Assembly (NCBI GenBank): GCA_028753945.1 | Contig: JAPNXP010000009.1 | Coordinates: 434,001 to 498,000, forward strand | DNA: 64,000 bases | Direction of reading: 5' to 3' | Origin: Hexactinellida sp. DTS-2022 | Lineage: Eukaryota > Porifera > Hexactinellida | In this document: piece by piece, positions 42,301 to 52,900 of the stretch | Layout: every line of letters begins with the position of its first letter | How positions within the stretch are numbered: position 1 is the stretch's first letter | The notes under the pieces: generated by a model | The model's input: the letters and a program-made list of their open reading frames with translations, nothing else | The model's database searches: none | Told to the model about the DNA's origin: nothing | Position numbers and translations under genes: made by a program

Positions 42301-44327
42301 TTAACTATCGGATTTTCCTACTTTATTTCCATGCAAAGAATTGGTTAGAAACCTGTTTAGACTGCGCATTCCAATTGCCTAACATAGTAGCTATGCTTAC
42401 TTAGGGTGCCTAGGCACGTTAAGCTGTGTCTCGAGACTCTGGCACAGCTGTGAGATCTGACTGAGCGCGATGTATCCGCTCTTAACCCGAATGTTCTGCT
42501 CTATCCTGTTGAGCCCCGACTCCAGGGCAGTGGCGTATATCAGGAACGACTTATCGATCAGCTCTGAGAGGAGCACAATGGCCACTACCCTAGCCTGGTG
42601 CACCAGCGCTTGTAGCTCGTCTCTGTCGATAGAGAAATATGAAATCATAGAGGAAAAGGCCCCCTCGGTGTTAATGCTGCAGGAACTGGAGCTCAGCTTC
42701 GTGAGGGAGTTTATCAGGCGCGTGTGAGATAGGGGCGTGTTCTCAACCTAATTACAGAAATAATGTATAGTTGAAACCGGTGTTTTCTAATCAATTCTTT
42801 GCATGGAAATGAAGTAAAAAAATCCGATAGTTGGAATAAACCGATTGAAATTAAAACAAATTGGAATTTCTTACACATTTAGAATAAATAATAGTACGTG
42901 GTTAGAAAAATCCGGTGTTAGAAAAAACCGGTTTCGACTGTAGTATACTCGTTATAGGAACACCAGGGGACAATCTTAATATGTTCGTATTAACTGGAGT
43001 CGCTTGCATGCATTCGTATAGGCTAGGGGGGATTAACCCTGCATATATCCGTGTTCCTATTAACGAGTATACTGTATCTCTCTATCCTGGATACGGTATT
43101 ACCTTGATGGCATGCTCTTGCTGTAGACAGGTATCTAGGTCTGCTTTGAATGTTCCCATCTCCTTAACAATGTTGGTGAGTGTGCATATCATAGCGACTG
43201 GCCAGTCGAACTGGGATACCAACGCCTCCTCAGGAATGTTATCCTCCTGCACAGCTGTTTGGAAGCTGGTTACCTTATTATAGGAAATTAACGCGCCATG
43301 AAATGAACTCGAAGGAAATTAACGCGAAGGAAATTAACTCGAAGGAAATTAACGCGCCATGAAATTAACGCGAATTGGAGCTGAACATTTTCAAATACAT
43401 GAAATTAACGCGAATAATTTTTAGAAAAAAATTCAGGATTATTAATCTCCTGATTAAAACTATTTATTGTGCCCAAATTTCCTATAACAAGTTACCTTCT
43501 GCAGGAGGCCGCACAGCTGTCCGTGCTTGAGTCCGGTCCTCTGGGCGTCTAGCACCGCTTTCTTGAGGGCGTTGATATCGGAGGAGAGCTCTGCCAGTCG
43601 GTCGCGGGACCGATGCATGTGAGAGATGCGCTTTCCTAGCAAAGCAGAGCTGAGCTCGCTGTGCACGCTACGGAACTCCCCGTCCTGTGTCTTGAGTTCA
43701 GATCTCTCCTAGCGTGTTAGGTTATGTGTTAGGTATAAGGAGTGTACTTGTTATAGGCCAACACCTCTATAGTGTAATTACAGACACTGGCAAGGTCATT
43801 TGTATAGCAAAATTCTCCTTTAATTTGTAGGTCTTGGTAATGAAAAAAAAAATGAAAATTTTCACCAGGTATCAAAAATAGCCTAATAATGTTATATTTT
43901 TAATAAATAAAAATTCTTTTCGATATTTAGAATTTCTGAAAATTTAATATGAGGACACCGTTATATATAAGTACGTATTATTGAAAGGTGTGTCCGCTAC
44001 ATAAGTAGTCCCTGTATTATTAACAGTATAGATACGCACCTGTACCTGCACCTGTCTCAGCTGGGCCCCCTGTCGTATCCCCATAAGCAGAGCCTCTCTG
44101 GGGGTGTCTAGCTGAGGGGGGGCACCTTGCTCTATGGGAGGAGGGACTGAGGTGCCATTCGTCTCAGGCTCGTATTCGTAGACTACCCAGTCTTCTGGCA
44201 TATCCGGCGGGGGCTCGGGTATCTCAGAACCGAAGGGCTTAGATTTAATTATGAATTCCTCAGTCGCTTCATCTGTCGGAGAGTCAGGAGTTTGCTCGTG
44301 GTCGTTGGATCCGTTGGAAGAGGCCAT
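39390..44327 (-). CDS. WH2-motif, ankyrin and BTB protein
   Basis: Nine exons on the minus strand: 44040-44327, 43496-43708, 43103-43273, 42401-42747, 41857-42190, 41628-41802, 41124-41379, 39781-39901 and 39390-39725. All are GT-AG and in phase, 746 residues. Exon 1 could also end at 44046. Layout: acidic/proline N terminus, WH2-like actin-binding motif LLMGIRQGAQLRQV (about 80-93), helical middle part, ankyrin-like repeats with GNTLFLTAARK...LLELGANP (about 400-560), then BTB with LSDVILISSDGKKFYAHKL and VLTYLYTGDL (about 575-680) and a BACK-like tail. BTB proteins often recruit cullin-3. I know no named family with this exact order. Intron 2 looks like an introner and intron 7 holds another gene. 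Confidence 0.8.
39987..40092. repeat. hAT-like MITE
   Basis: CAGTTGTTCCCAACCACAAG at the left and GGTTGCAATTGCTG at the right; interior GTATTACGGTTAATGGGAGGGG, as in copies at 49467 and 51025. Flanks TTATAATA and TTCTAATA give a 6 of 8 match, consistent with an 8-bp hAT target duplication. Confidence 0.6.
40140..40895 (+). CDS. SHIPPO-repeat protein (ODF3/CIMAP-like)
   Basis: Single exon, 251 residues, inside intron 7 of the ankyrin-BTB gene, opposite strand. At least six Pro-Gly-Pro repeats of SHIPPO type at about 35-residue spacing: GPGPAKYVLPS, SPGPVHYVHPS, IPGPGAYRPER, APNSYAIKT, TPGPAAYHCER and PPPGSYSPER, alternating with AYSFG/QYSFG-type motifs. This arrangement and length match the ODF3/CIMAP family of sperm-tail and ciliary microtubule-associated proteins. 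GC-rich. The ATG follows repeated AGCTAGCTAGCT. Confidence 0.8.
   Translation: MGSQDARRPEIAAKQRGPGPAKYVLPSQTGRICHDPTRMMSPAYSFGKRLGSSIVRPWSSPGPVHYVHPSLTRTGREGAPAYTLRPRTRVLQPAAIPGPGAYRPERTPVLSQRRAPQYSFGTKGPEPPASRTPAPNSYAIKTTIGRDAATQHSGPAYSMLGRSLSGSFAEDRARTPGPAAYHCERSDRFLKRSLSYSILARNFGVEGKSPCPPPGSYSPERCVTPYSSSPEPTFGVRHSEYLTPLMDSKLH
41803..41856 (-). other. 54-bp intron with in-frame stop
   Basis: GTAACCATGG...GGCATGCAG between exons 5 and 6 of the ankyrin-BTB gene. Its length is a multiple of three, but it contains TAG in frame, so retention would truncate the protein. Using the first AG instead would give a 27-base intron, which I consider less likely. Confidence 0.65.
42206..42364. repeat. 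MITE family K, copy 1
   Basis: TAGTCAAACCGGTTTATAAC on the left and AAACCTGTTTAGACTG on the right; interior includes TTCCATGCAAAGAATTGG. It lies in intron 4 of the ankyrin-BTB gene and has an inverted relative at 42769-42940. Confidence 0.65.
42769..42940. repeat. MITE family K, copy 2, inverted
   Basis: AGTTGAAACCGGTGTTTTCT to AAACCGGTTTCGACTG. The interior CAATTCTTTGCATGGAAATG is the complement of the matching part of copy 1. Lies in intron 3, the neighbouring intron. Confidence 0.7.
42943..43074. repeat. Family B-like MITE in intron 3
   Basis: TACTCGTTATAGGAACACCA at the left and GTTCCTATTAACGAGTATAC at the right form an inverted repeat; TCGCTTGCATGCATTCG inside matches the family B interior. 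Confidence 0.7.
43274..43495 (-). mobile_element. Introner-like intron (TIR element with co-opted splice sites)
   Basis: Intron 2 of the ankyrin-BTB gene, read on the minus strand, is GTAA followed by an element that starts CTTGTTATAGGAAATT and ends AATTTCCTATAATAAG, followed by GTAA at the start of the next exon. The 4-bp GTAA repeat looks like a target-site duplication. Its first copy supplies the GT donor; the end of the element supplies the AG acceptor. Splicing would restore AAG-GTAACC exactly. The interior repeats GCGTTAATTTC and GAGTTAATTTC. Confidence 0.8.
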
Positions 44328-44357
44328 TCTCACCGAACTAATCAACTAGCAAATGTA

Positions 44358-44552
44358 CAGTCAAGTCTGTTTATTTATTTAGTTTCTGAAGTGCCTAAGC
44401 CTTCTCAGGCAGTACTTCTGTAATTGTACTTTTTTCTTGCACAAATTATTATTATTATTTTTATAGGGTTTGTATTAAGTTGAGTTCGCTTATTATAAAG
44501 TCTCTCTATTATGACAATTTTTGGTCCCTTGAATTATAATAAAAGAAACTGA
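44358..44552. repeat. Family C MITE
   Basis: CAGTCAAGTCTG at the left, TTTTTGGTCCCTTGAATTA and AAACTGACTTA at the right; TA precedes the left end. Interior TTGAGTTCGCTTATTAT matches other family C copies. Confidence 0.55.
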
Positions 44553-44608
44553 CTTAATCATATATTTATATGGTCCTTTTGTTCACAAGGCTTTAAAATA
44601 TATACGTA

Positions 44609-44768
44609 TAGTAGACTCGTTAGTAGGAACATAGATAAGGGAATTATGATCAGTTAAGAGTACAAGGTTTAATTCCCCTATACAAATGTATGCAAGTGAC
44701 TCGGTTAATACGAATTTCGGGATAATACGAACATATTAAGACGGTCTCCTATTAACAAGAGTCTACTG
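44609..44768. repeat. Family B MITE
   Basis: TAGTAGACTCGTTAGTAGGAAC at the left and CCTATTAACAAGAGTCTACTG at the right, with AAGGTTTAATTCCCCTA inside. Confidence 0.7.
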
Positions 44769-44882
44769 AATAACTAAATTAAAAATTAACATTTTTATCA
44801 AACTAATTCAGAGTTTATTATCAGATTAATTCAGAGAATTGGCTTTAGAGAATTGTGTTAGAATTAGGTAATTTGTAGGAGA

Positions 44883-44892
44883 GTATAAATCA
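44883..44892 (+). promoter_or_regulatory. TATA-like box of the small membrane-protein gene
   Basis: AGTATAAATC lies about 35 bases before the ATG at 44917. Supports the reality of the small gene. Confidence 0.4.
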
Positions 44893-44916
44893 GGGCAAAT
44901 AGGCCAATATTGCGTT

Positions 44917-45177
44917 ATGGCTAGCAACTCTGCGTCTGAGACTATTCTCGTTATTTTGTTGTCGATGTTCACGCTTTGTACCCCAGTACTGGTGTTCATT
45001 GCGTGCTTGATATTCCTACAATTCTGCTGTAAACTATTCTGTCCGAAGAATAGTATTTACGTCCCGCTTAATGAGACAGACGGACTCGTGACAAACGAAA
45101 ACAGAAATTTTCAGAGTTCGGAAATACAAGAAATGCCTCCGAGTTACAACAGCGCAATTCAGATGGGGAAATGTTAA
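44917..45177 (+). CDS. Small single-pass membrane protein with PPSY motif
   Basis: 86 residues. One strongly hydrophobic segment at about 8-35, followed by a Cys-rich juxtamembrane part (QFCCKLFCPK) and a polar cytosolic tail containing MPPSYNSA near the end. PPxY motifs bind WW domains of NEDD4-type ubiquitin ligases. No known family recognised. Support: a TATA-like box upstream, and AATAAATATTAATAAATAAA about 35-50 bases after the stop as poly(A) signal. It converges with the NHL gene, 107 bases away. Confidence 0.55.
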   Translation: MASNSASETILVILLSMFTLCTPVLVFIACLIFLQFCCKLFCPKNSIYVPLNETDGLVTNENRNFQSSEIQEMPPSYNSAIQMGKC

Positions 45178-45284
45178 TATTTTGTATTATTATTGCACAC
45201 AATTATTAATAAATATTAATAAATAAACCCGATATATACAAACACAATTCGTAAACACAACAACAACAACAATATTTGTTTACT

Positions 45285-46484
45285 TCAGAAGCACTGTAGC
45301 ATTCTATCAGGGGACCCCTCGTCGCAAACAAATATTTCATTTCTGTCCGTAACCGTCACTCCGCTTATTTTCAGGAATTCCCCAGGCCCCCAACCCATTT
45401 TACCGATCACATGTTGTAACTCGCCCGCGCTGTTAAACACCTTAATCACATACATAGTGTTATCCGTGAGGATTATATTTCCGACCGAGTCGAGAGAGAA
45501 GAAACGCGGGAAGGGGGCCTCCTTAGCAGAGACTAGAACCCTTAGGAATGTGCCGCACATGTCGAATAGTTGTACTGAGTACTGACTGTACAGAAAGAGA
45601 ATGTATATAGAATAATTCCGGAGTTTAACATCCATGGTTAATGTGTGTTCTGTCATGAACGGAGTTCGCAATTGAATCTCACTCAACAGATTCAAGTGTG
45701 GGTCGCAAACAATAATCTTAAAATCCCTTCTTACGCAAGCGAACAGGCCGTCATCGCAAACCGCCAGGCCCCGAATTTCCCGGTTAGTTTCCAGCTCTCC
45801 GCATTCCTGTCCGGTATTCGAGTCGAACTTTATAATTCCACCGCTGTGCGACACGAAAGTGGCGTCCTGCCAGACGACCACGCCCCAATACTCCCTGGCC
45901 GGAACAGAGAACCTCTTCAGATACGCCCCCTCTCGGTCGAACACCTTCACACACCGCAGGAATGTGTCCGCTACGAGAATGGCGCCGGTTCTCTCGTCCA
46001 CCGCGACGCCGTGAGGCATGGACAGCTCGCCCTCCTCGGTCCCCTTCGCGACACACCCCCACTTAGGGGTGCCCTTGTGGTTGTACGTGCCGAACCGTAG
46101 AATGGTACAAATGGAGCGGATACAAGTTTGAAACGAAACCGTTTTCCAAACAATTTCTATTTGTGCATTCTGCGATATTTGTTGTTCCAAACTGTCGAGT
46201 TTGCATTGTAGCTTTTGTAGCGTGTTAGGAAGTACGTCACTGAATTCGTTGTCTTTCAAGAAAATATGAGCGTCCTCCTTCGCTTTAAAGAGTTTACACA
46301 AAGTCCCTTTGTTCCTCTCGAACTCGAACTCAAGTTCCTGTATTCTCCTCTCGATCTCCTCCAGCAGCTCTTCCTCCCGTCGCTTCGCTTCGGAATACAT
46401 CTCACTGAATACCAAACGGATCTCGTTCTTAGCTTGCAATAACTGGTGTTTGTGAGTTAGAATCTTATCAGCGAATGCCTCCAT
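45285..46484 (-). CDS. Coiled-coil and NHL-repeat protein (TRIM-like, no RING)
   Basis: Single exon, 399 residues. Residues 1-115 are a long charged coiled coil (EAKRREEELLEEIERRIQEL). From about 145 follow NHL beta-propeller repeats: MPHGVAVDERTGAILVADT....VKVFDREG, GLAVCDDGLFACV, FFSLDSVGNIILTDN...IKVFNSAGE and ISGVTVTDRNEIFVCDEG. The order coiled coil-NHL is the C-terminal half of TRIM-NHL proteins, but RING and B-box are absent and the ATG starts directly in the coil. The propeller normally binds RNA or protein partners. Such RING-less relatives are common in some invertebrate genomes. Confidence 0.8.
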   Translation of the reverse strand: MEAFADKILTHKHQLLQAKNEIRLVFSEMYSEAKRREEELLEEIERRIQELEFEFERNKGTLCKLFKAKEDAHIFLKDNEFSDVLPNTLQKLQCKLDSLEQQISQNAQIEIVWKTVSFQTCIRSICTILRFGTYNHKGTPKWGCVAKGTEEGELSMPHGVAVDERTGAILVADTFLRCVKVFDREGAYLKRFSVPAREYWGVVVWQDATFVSHSGGIIKFDSNTGQECGELETNREIRGLAVCDDGLFACVRRDFKIIVCDPHLNLLSEIQLRTPFMTEHTLTMDVKLRNYSIYILFLYSQYSVQLFDMCGTFLRVLVSAKEAPFPRFFSLDSVGNIILTDNTMYVIKVFNSAGELQHVIGKMGWGPGEFLKISGVTVTDRNEIFVCDEGSPDRMLQCF

Positions 46485-46954
46485 TTAGATTCACTATAGT
46501 AATTTCAACATTTATACGATGTTACTGTGGTTTAGGAATTCAGAATTAGACAAATATGTATTCCTAACAATGACCTCTTACAAGTTATTAATTATTTCAT
46601 TAATACTAGCGGTTTAGAATCTCTATTGTATTTCAAATAGTAACTTAATCAGAGTTGTTTTGTAAAAATGTAAAATTTAGGGGGAAAGACTAAATTTCAA
46701 GAGTTACAAAGTTCTTACCTAAGATAATATAAATATCTGTTATTTGGGGTATAAATATTCTTCATTTCTCCAATAAATAAATACAAATAATACAAAAATA
46801 AATACAAATCTCAACCCAATTCAATACATATCTAACAATAATTATATTCCTGTATAATATATTATCAATCAAAGGGAGTTAATTAATATCAGAAGTGAGG
46901 TGCGCCTAAGTGAAGTGACACAGAGGGGGGGGGGGGGGGACAGGGGACAGGGGA
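46485..46954. other. AT-rich spacer with a poly-G run
   Basis: No gene seen. A run of about 17 G residues sits at 46923-46939, just after the stop of the next minus-strand gene; homopolymers like this are error-prone. Confidence 0.6.
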
Positions 46955-49900
46955 CTAATTAGGGTCCTCATGAGGAACCCAGTCTCTTAGAGAGGAGTGC
47001 TGTTTGCAACAAATTATTAAAGAGTCCGGTGTGATTATTCTGTCTTGGCATTGTGAGTAGTGAGAGACCGTCTTACTGGGGTGTCGGAAATGGACCGAGA
47101 GGTCGATTACGTGGACCCCTGGTCGGCCCCAGCAGGGAAGGGAGCCCCTCACCTCAGACAAGCTAGAACCTATAAATAGAACAGTTAAACCAGAAGCTTA
47201 GGTGGATTTATCCAGGAGCGCGATCGCTCCTTTTGGAGCATAATTTTTGGAAAATTTGAATATAGGAGCGTGAAAATTTGGAATCCTCTCCTATACCGTA
47301 ACATTAATTTGGGATTTAGGCGTTTGAAAATTGGATCAGAACAGGATTAGGAGCGTATTTACAATAAAGTCCACCCAAAGTGTTCTGGAATAAAATCTAA
47401 TTAGTAATCTCGCCCAGTCAGATTGTAAGAATAACTACGAATCTCTATGCCTACATACATACAGGTACGTACCCTGGTATTTGATTGGGTGATGGCTCTG
47501 TATAACCTGCACGAAGCTGACGGTAGCCTTCGAGAGGGCAGCTGTCTTTCTCTTCCCGGGACATCCCTCCACGGAACAGGCCGGACCGATGGCTATATGG
47601 AACCCCTTGTCGGTTAGACCCATCTTGCTGAGAGCTCTCCCCGCGCAGGAGTACACGCGCAGAAGCAGGTCGGGCAAAGCCTTGGAGGGGGTCGAACCGA
47701 ATCTATTTTAGATACAGTAGCAATAATAGAAGGAACTAATTAGATATCTTCAGGCATGGCAAGGTCTTTCTTAATTTTTAGATTTTAGATTTGAGAAGGC
47801 GAGTTTTTATATTGAAGGTGTTGGCTGATACAGTGGATGCCGGTTCTAAGAACATCGTCGGGAACTGCATATAATGTTCTTATAACCGGCATACATTATA
47901 AGGGGTATATGGCAACCGTTTTCCAGTAGAATGTTCTTAAAACCGGTGTTCTTATATCCGGTATCTACTGTATAAGTAAGCCTGTACGTATAACATTGCC
48001 CTGTGGACTGTGGATAAGGACTCACTTTGCCCTGAACTCTATCTGGAACTGGTCCTGGTGGTGTATTATCTCCAGGTTGCATCCCAGCAGCTCCTGGTCG
48101 AACAGCCGGGCCACAGTGGCGCCGCGGAACAGCTGGAAGTCGTACAGCGGCAGCGCCCCCAGATCCCCCCTCACCGGGGAGAGAGCGGAGAGCGACCGGT
48201 GCACCGCTCTCAGGAGCTCGGTGAGGAAGAGAAAGTAGAAGCGGGAGGAAATGGGATCCGACACGTCCAGGTAGAATATGTGTGCGTCCGAGGAGAATAC
48301 GGTGGAGGTGTCTGCCTTCTTGTAATCTGATAAACACATGACGTCATTAATAGTATAGAGACTCCAGTTAATAGGGACACGGATATCGGTTAAGGAGTAC
48401 AAGGTTTAATTCCCCTAGCCTATACAAATGACTCCGGTTAATACGAATTCCGGATAAATACGAACATATTTCGACGGTCCCCTGGTGTTCCTATTAACGA
48501 GTCTACTGTAGTTATAACTAACCGTTCCATTGAGAAATGCTTGGCATAAATATCTTAACGTTCTTATGTCCCGGTTTGGGAGTCATGGACTTGTTGAGTG
48601 AATATTTCTCGAATTCCTCAGAAGAGATGGGCCCGCCGATTATGTAAACAAAATTTAACTTTTCCATCCAACGAAGCAGTGCTCTAGCAATGTGATTCAA
48701 TCTAAAATATAACATTTGTGGATAAGAACGCGATAAGATTAAATTAATACAGTCAACTCCGCTTAATAGAGCCACCGGTTAACCGGTTTCTCCGCTTAAT
48801 CGGGTCAAAATTTCACAGGATTTATAGGACATAGTTACAGTTTGGCTTACAATATTTTCGGTTAATCGGTTTCTCCGCTTAATCGGGTCAAAACAACCTG
48901 GTCCCGAGGTGGCTCTAATAAGCGGAGTTGACTGTACTTATCAACTCTCCAGGATTACAGGGAAATCCAAGGATTTATGTTGGCTTAGTTTTTTTAATAA
49001 ATATGCAAGTGAGACAATTTATGTTATTCTTTAAGAAGCAAGAAGATAACTCGAAAACTGTAATATAAACTATAGTATATTTGAAGGATTAAAATTCAGG
49101 GAAAACCTATAAATTCCCGACAAAAAACCCCACAAAATCCATGGATATTAGCATTATATCCAGAAAATGTAAGTAAGTACATATCAGATTGTATCTACTG
49201 CTTACTTGTAGCAGCATTGCATGATAGCGTGTATCAGCACGGTGGGACTGAAGTAGCAGGACTCTCTGAGCTGCTTACAGATCTCTCTCTGCTCGGGGTA
49301 CCTGTCGAGCCCCTCCCCCCCCGACCACTTCTCCAGCTGTCTCAGGACGGACAGGAATATCCCCGGGCGCAGCAGCAGCCCCTCCTCGCCGAGGTTAGAC
49401 AGCGTATCTGACAGAAATATAGGATTATACACAGCTGATAGGATATCAACAGTGGACCCTATAAGGCAGTGGTTCCCAACCTGGGGACAAGGGATGTATT
49501 ACGGTCAATGGAAGGAGTCCACAGAATGTCTAATATTTACTATAGGGAGGGGGGGGTCCACGGGTCCACGGGGCCTCAAATCACCATTTTATACTGAGGC
49601 GAATTCAGATTAGTATGTGGTTATATTTTTAAAATTCAGGTTTTTTATTCGAGAAATTTATTGAACTAAAAATTGGTCAAAATTTGTATATTTTTATTTC
49701 CAGCGATCGTTAAATACCTGCCTATATCCCGGCTATACCCTATACCCCCTCAGAGCAATGGCTCCTACCTGGCGCCAGGAAGGGCGTGCACTCGACGAGA
49801 GCGCTGAGCGCAATCTCCAGCTGATGCTCGGGCAGCTCCGTCTCCAGCAGGATCTGACCGATCTGCTCCGAGAGCAGAACTGGGACCGTAGACTGCAGAA

Positions 49901-52900
49901 GGCTGCAAACCCTAAACTTGTTGAAGTTGTCCGGCACCCGTAGCGTCCCTGCCAGCTCCTCCCCGGTCTCCTCTCTCGCGCCGCCCCCTCGCGAGAAGGC
50001 CAGGAGGGTCTGTCTCAACACGTGCACCGTATCCATGTTCCTGTCGCGGCGACAGATCGGGAACACACAGGTCTCGAACCGCCGGCTGTCCAGCACAACG
50101 TGGGAGTTGAAGAGGGACTCGAAGAGATCGTGTAAGGACCGACAGAAGGAACGGACAGTGGAGTCCGCCAGGGAATCGTAGAGACCGACTATAAACACCT
50201 TAACCGGGTCCGGGAACGGCAGCGAGTGTAGCTCAGTTAGCATGCGCAGGTAGAAGTGCATCTCGCTCTCCAGAAAGGAGAATATCTTCTCCAGGTTAAC
50301 CACCATTACGTAGAGGCCGGAGCGCTTGAATAGCGGGAACAGGTCAGGGGGGGAGAGGGAGGAGAGCTCGCGGGTGTTCCGGAACAGAACCAGGGATATG
50401 GCGGCCTCCGGGACCGGACAGGTCAGGTCGCATCGGACCAGGAGGTCGGGGGCCTGCTCGGAGCTGAGACTCGAGGAGGAGGAGGAGGGGGTCAGGAGAG
50501 AGATGGAGACCGGTCTGTTCCGGCCGAACCCGGTCTCCTGTTTGGGGGCCGCCCCCTCCGTCCTGTGGCGACAGGGGCTCTCGGCTAGGGTCCGGTGCGC
50601 CGGTGACCTCACGGCTGGGCTGGGCGGGTAGGAGAGGGAGGAGAGGACAGGGGTGTAGCAGACGGGTCGCCACTCAGAATCTAAGTCTAGCTCCGTTATG
50701 ACGCGCTCCTCCGCGGAGGCAGAGCGGAACAGCTGATCCAGGAGGGAGCAGTTCGGATAGAGGTCGGGAGAGAAGTCGGGTCGCTGGAAACAGCTGTCCT
50801 CCAGAGGGGAGACCCGCGGACGCGTGCTCTCGTGCAGGAGACGCCCCACCAGTTCGTACACGTCCTCGTAGAGATGCACCCCAAGGATGTACACCTAAGG
50901 CAAAGCGTAAAGCTAGGTGTAAAGCGAATAGGGTAATACTCAGTTGTAGTATGTTAACGTGTTCGTATTATAGCAAGTCGAATGTGCAGGATTTGTTTGC
51001 TATTAGGCGAACTTGCTATTAGGGCAGTGGTTCCCAACCTGGGGTCCACAAGATCTCAAAATTTGTATTACGGTCAATGTGAGGGGTCCACAGAATGACT
51101 AATATTTGCTATAGGGGGTCCACGGTTGAATAAGGTTGGGAATCGCTGTATTAGAGGACAGAATTAACATTAATGCTCGCTTGGGGACTGATAATAACTT
51201 GCTATTAGGCGAATACTTTGGTTGCTATTCGCTGTCTAACCTTAAGATAGTTGTACTGCTGTGCGTCGTGTGTGAATACGGACCTCAGGGGGTCGTCTGT
51301 CCGGCCGGCCCCCATGAGGGGGAGGGAGGGGGACTCCTTAAGGACCAGTTTGGGAATCGGTCCAGGCTGGTTAACCAGGGCCAGACCGATGCCCGGGTCC
51401 CTCTTGATGCCGTCTATGAACCGTAGAAGGTTCGAGAACTTTATCTTAATCTGCTCGTTTAGTAGGGACTCCTGCAGGAGGATAGGAATCCCCTCTGATA
51501 GCGGGAGGTCGGAGAGGGTGCGGTCGTTAATGGAGAGGAATATGCTCTTGAGCTCTATGCCCTTGTCGAGGTACTCGGACTCTGCTCGCGGCGAGAAGCC
51601 GGATATCATAGCGGAGAGCTTCCCTTGGTACAGCTAGCGTATAATGGTGATTAATCACATTGTCACACCTCTTGGGGTAGGTACTAATATCGATCATAAT
51701 GCAAATTAAAAGCTAACATTTTTATGGAATTACTTATAATTTTTCTGATGTAATTTTAAGACACTGAAAAGGTTATTTTTAAACATCAAAAATTCGCCTT
51801 TTCGAAGCCGGGTTTTGTATTAAAAAGATGTTACCCGATATACTGTAAATAAGCCTTATTATTACGATTGTCTTACATTTTTCTTCTCTGTGAATGTGAT
51901 TCCGAACTTCTGTCTCTTCCCGGCTATGAAGGCGACCCGCTCGGGCCCGTACGTTCTGACTGCTCTCTGCACCACAATCTGTACATACGAGCACTTGGCT
52001 ATAACGCTATCGAGCTGTCTCCCGTCCGTCTGTGTGTCTGTGTACACGTACCCCTTTATGCAGAGGAGGTGGTCGTTAACCCAGAGACAGGGGCAGACCG
52101 CAGCCGGCGTGTCCGGGATTATCTCCGTTATTATCGGAACTGTAAGGGGGGAGTCTTGTGAGAGCGTAGCGTCTATTGCCTGTAAGGCGTATACAGGTTA
52201 TAAACAGGGTATAAACAGGGTAAAAATTACAGGCATATACAGGCATATTGAGGGGCCGATCAAACGTTAACCAATGTGTTTTCTACAGTGGTGTTCGTGT
52301 ATAAGCAAGTTGCATTTTGCAAGAAATTTGCTTGCTAATAGAGGATCATAAATATTATTAAGAAATTACTTATATAGAGCTGAGCTTTGTAGAGTTCAGT
52401 TTTTCACTATGTGATTCATGCACTGAGAAAGGTCAGTTTTTTTCCAGAGTTTGAAATTGACCTTTAGAAAGTAAGCCTGGGCTTTTAGTATGGGAAAAAA
52501 TCTGAACTCTACAAAGCTCAGCTCTATATAAGGATTCCCTATTATTAAATGCTGGCTTGGGGATGAAAAGTAACTTAATTTTAGAGCAATTACAATTAGG
52601 CGAACGCCACTGTATTTCGTGATAGTAACGTTTGAATTCCTCTTATTATACATGCCGTATGGCCTGCTACAAACAACTATATTAGCTACACACGGACATA
52701 AGAGCTACCTTGATAGGGATCTGTCTGAATCGGATGCCCAGTACCTTATCGCCCTTAGCTTTCAGGAATGTGAGAACTCTCAGCTGGGAAGTCCACTGGA
52801 CAATGTTGTCATCGCTCTGCAGGTAGCGAGCTGAAACAAATTCAATTTAATTATAAACTCTACCAACACAACACCTAACAAACCCATAAAGTAAACAACA

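Noticed and set aside
45645-46100. 151-codon frame antisense to the NHL gene
   Set aside because: No recognisable features; the sense strand encodes regular NHL repeats throughout.
47846-48337. 163-codon minus-strand frame overlapping exon 9 of the PDZ gene
   Set aside because: It is the wrong frame of a real exon running on into a MITE; the exon frame that fits both junctions differs.
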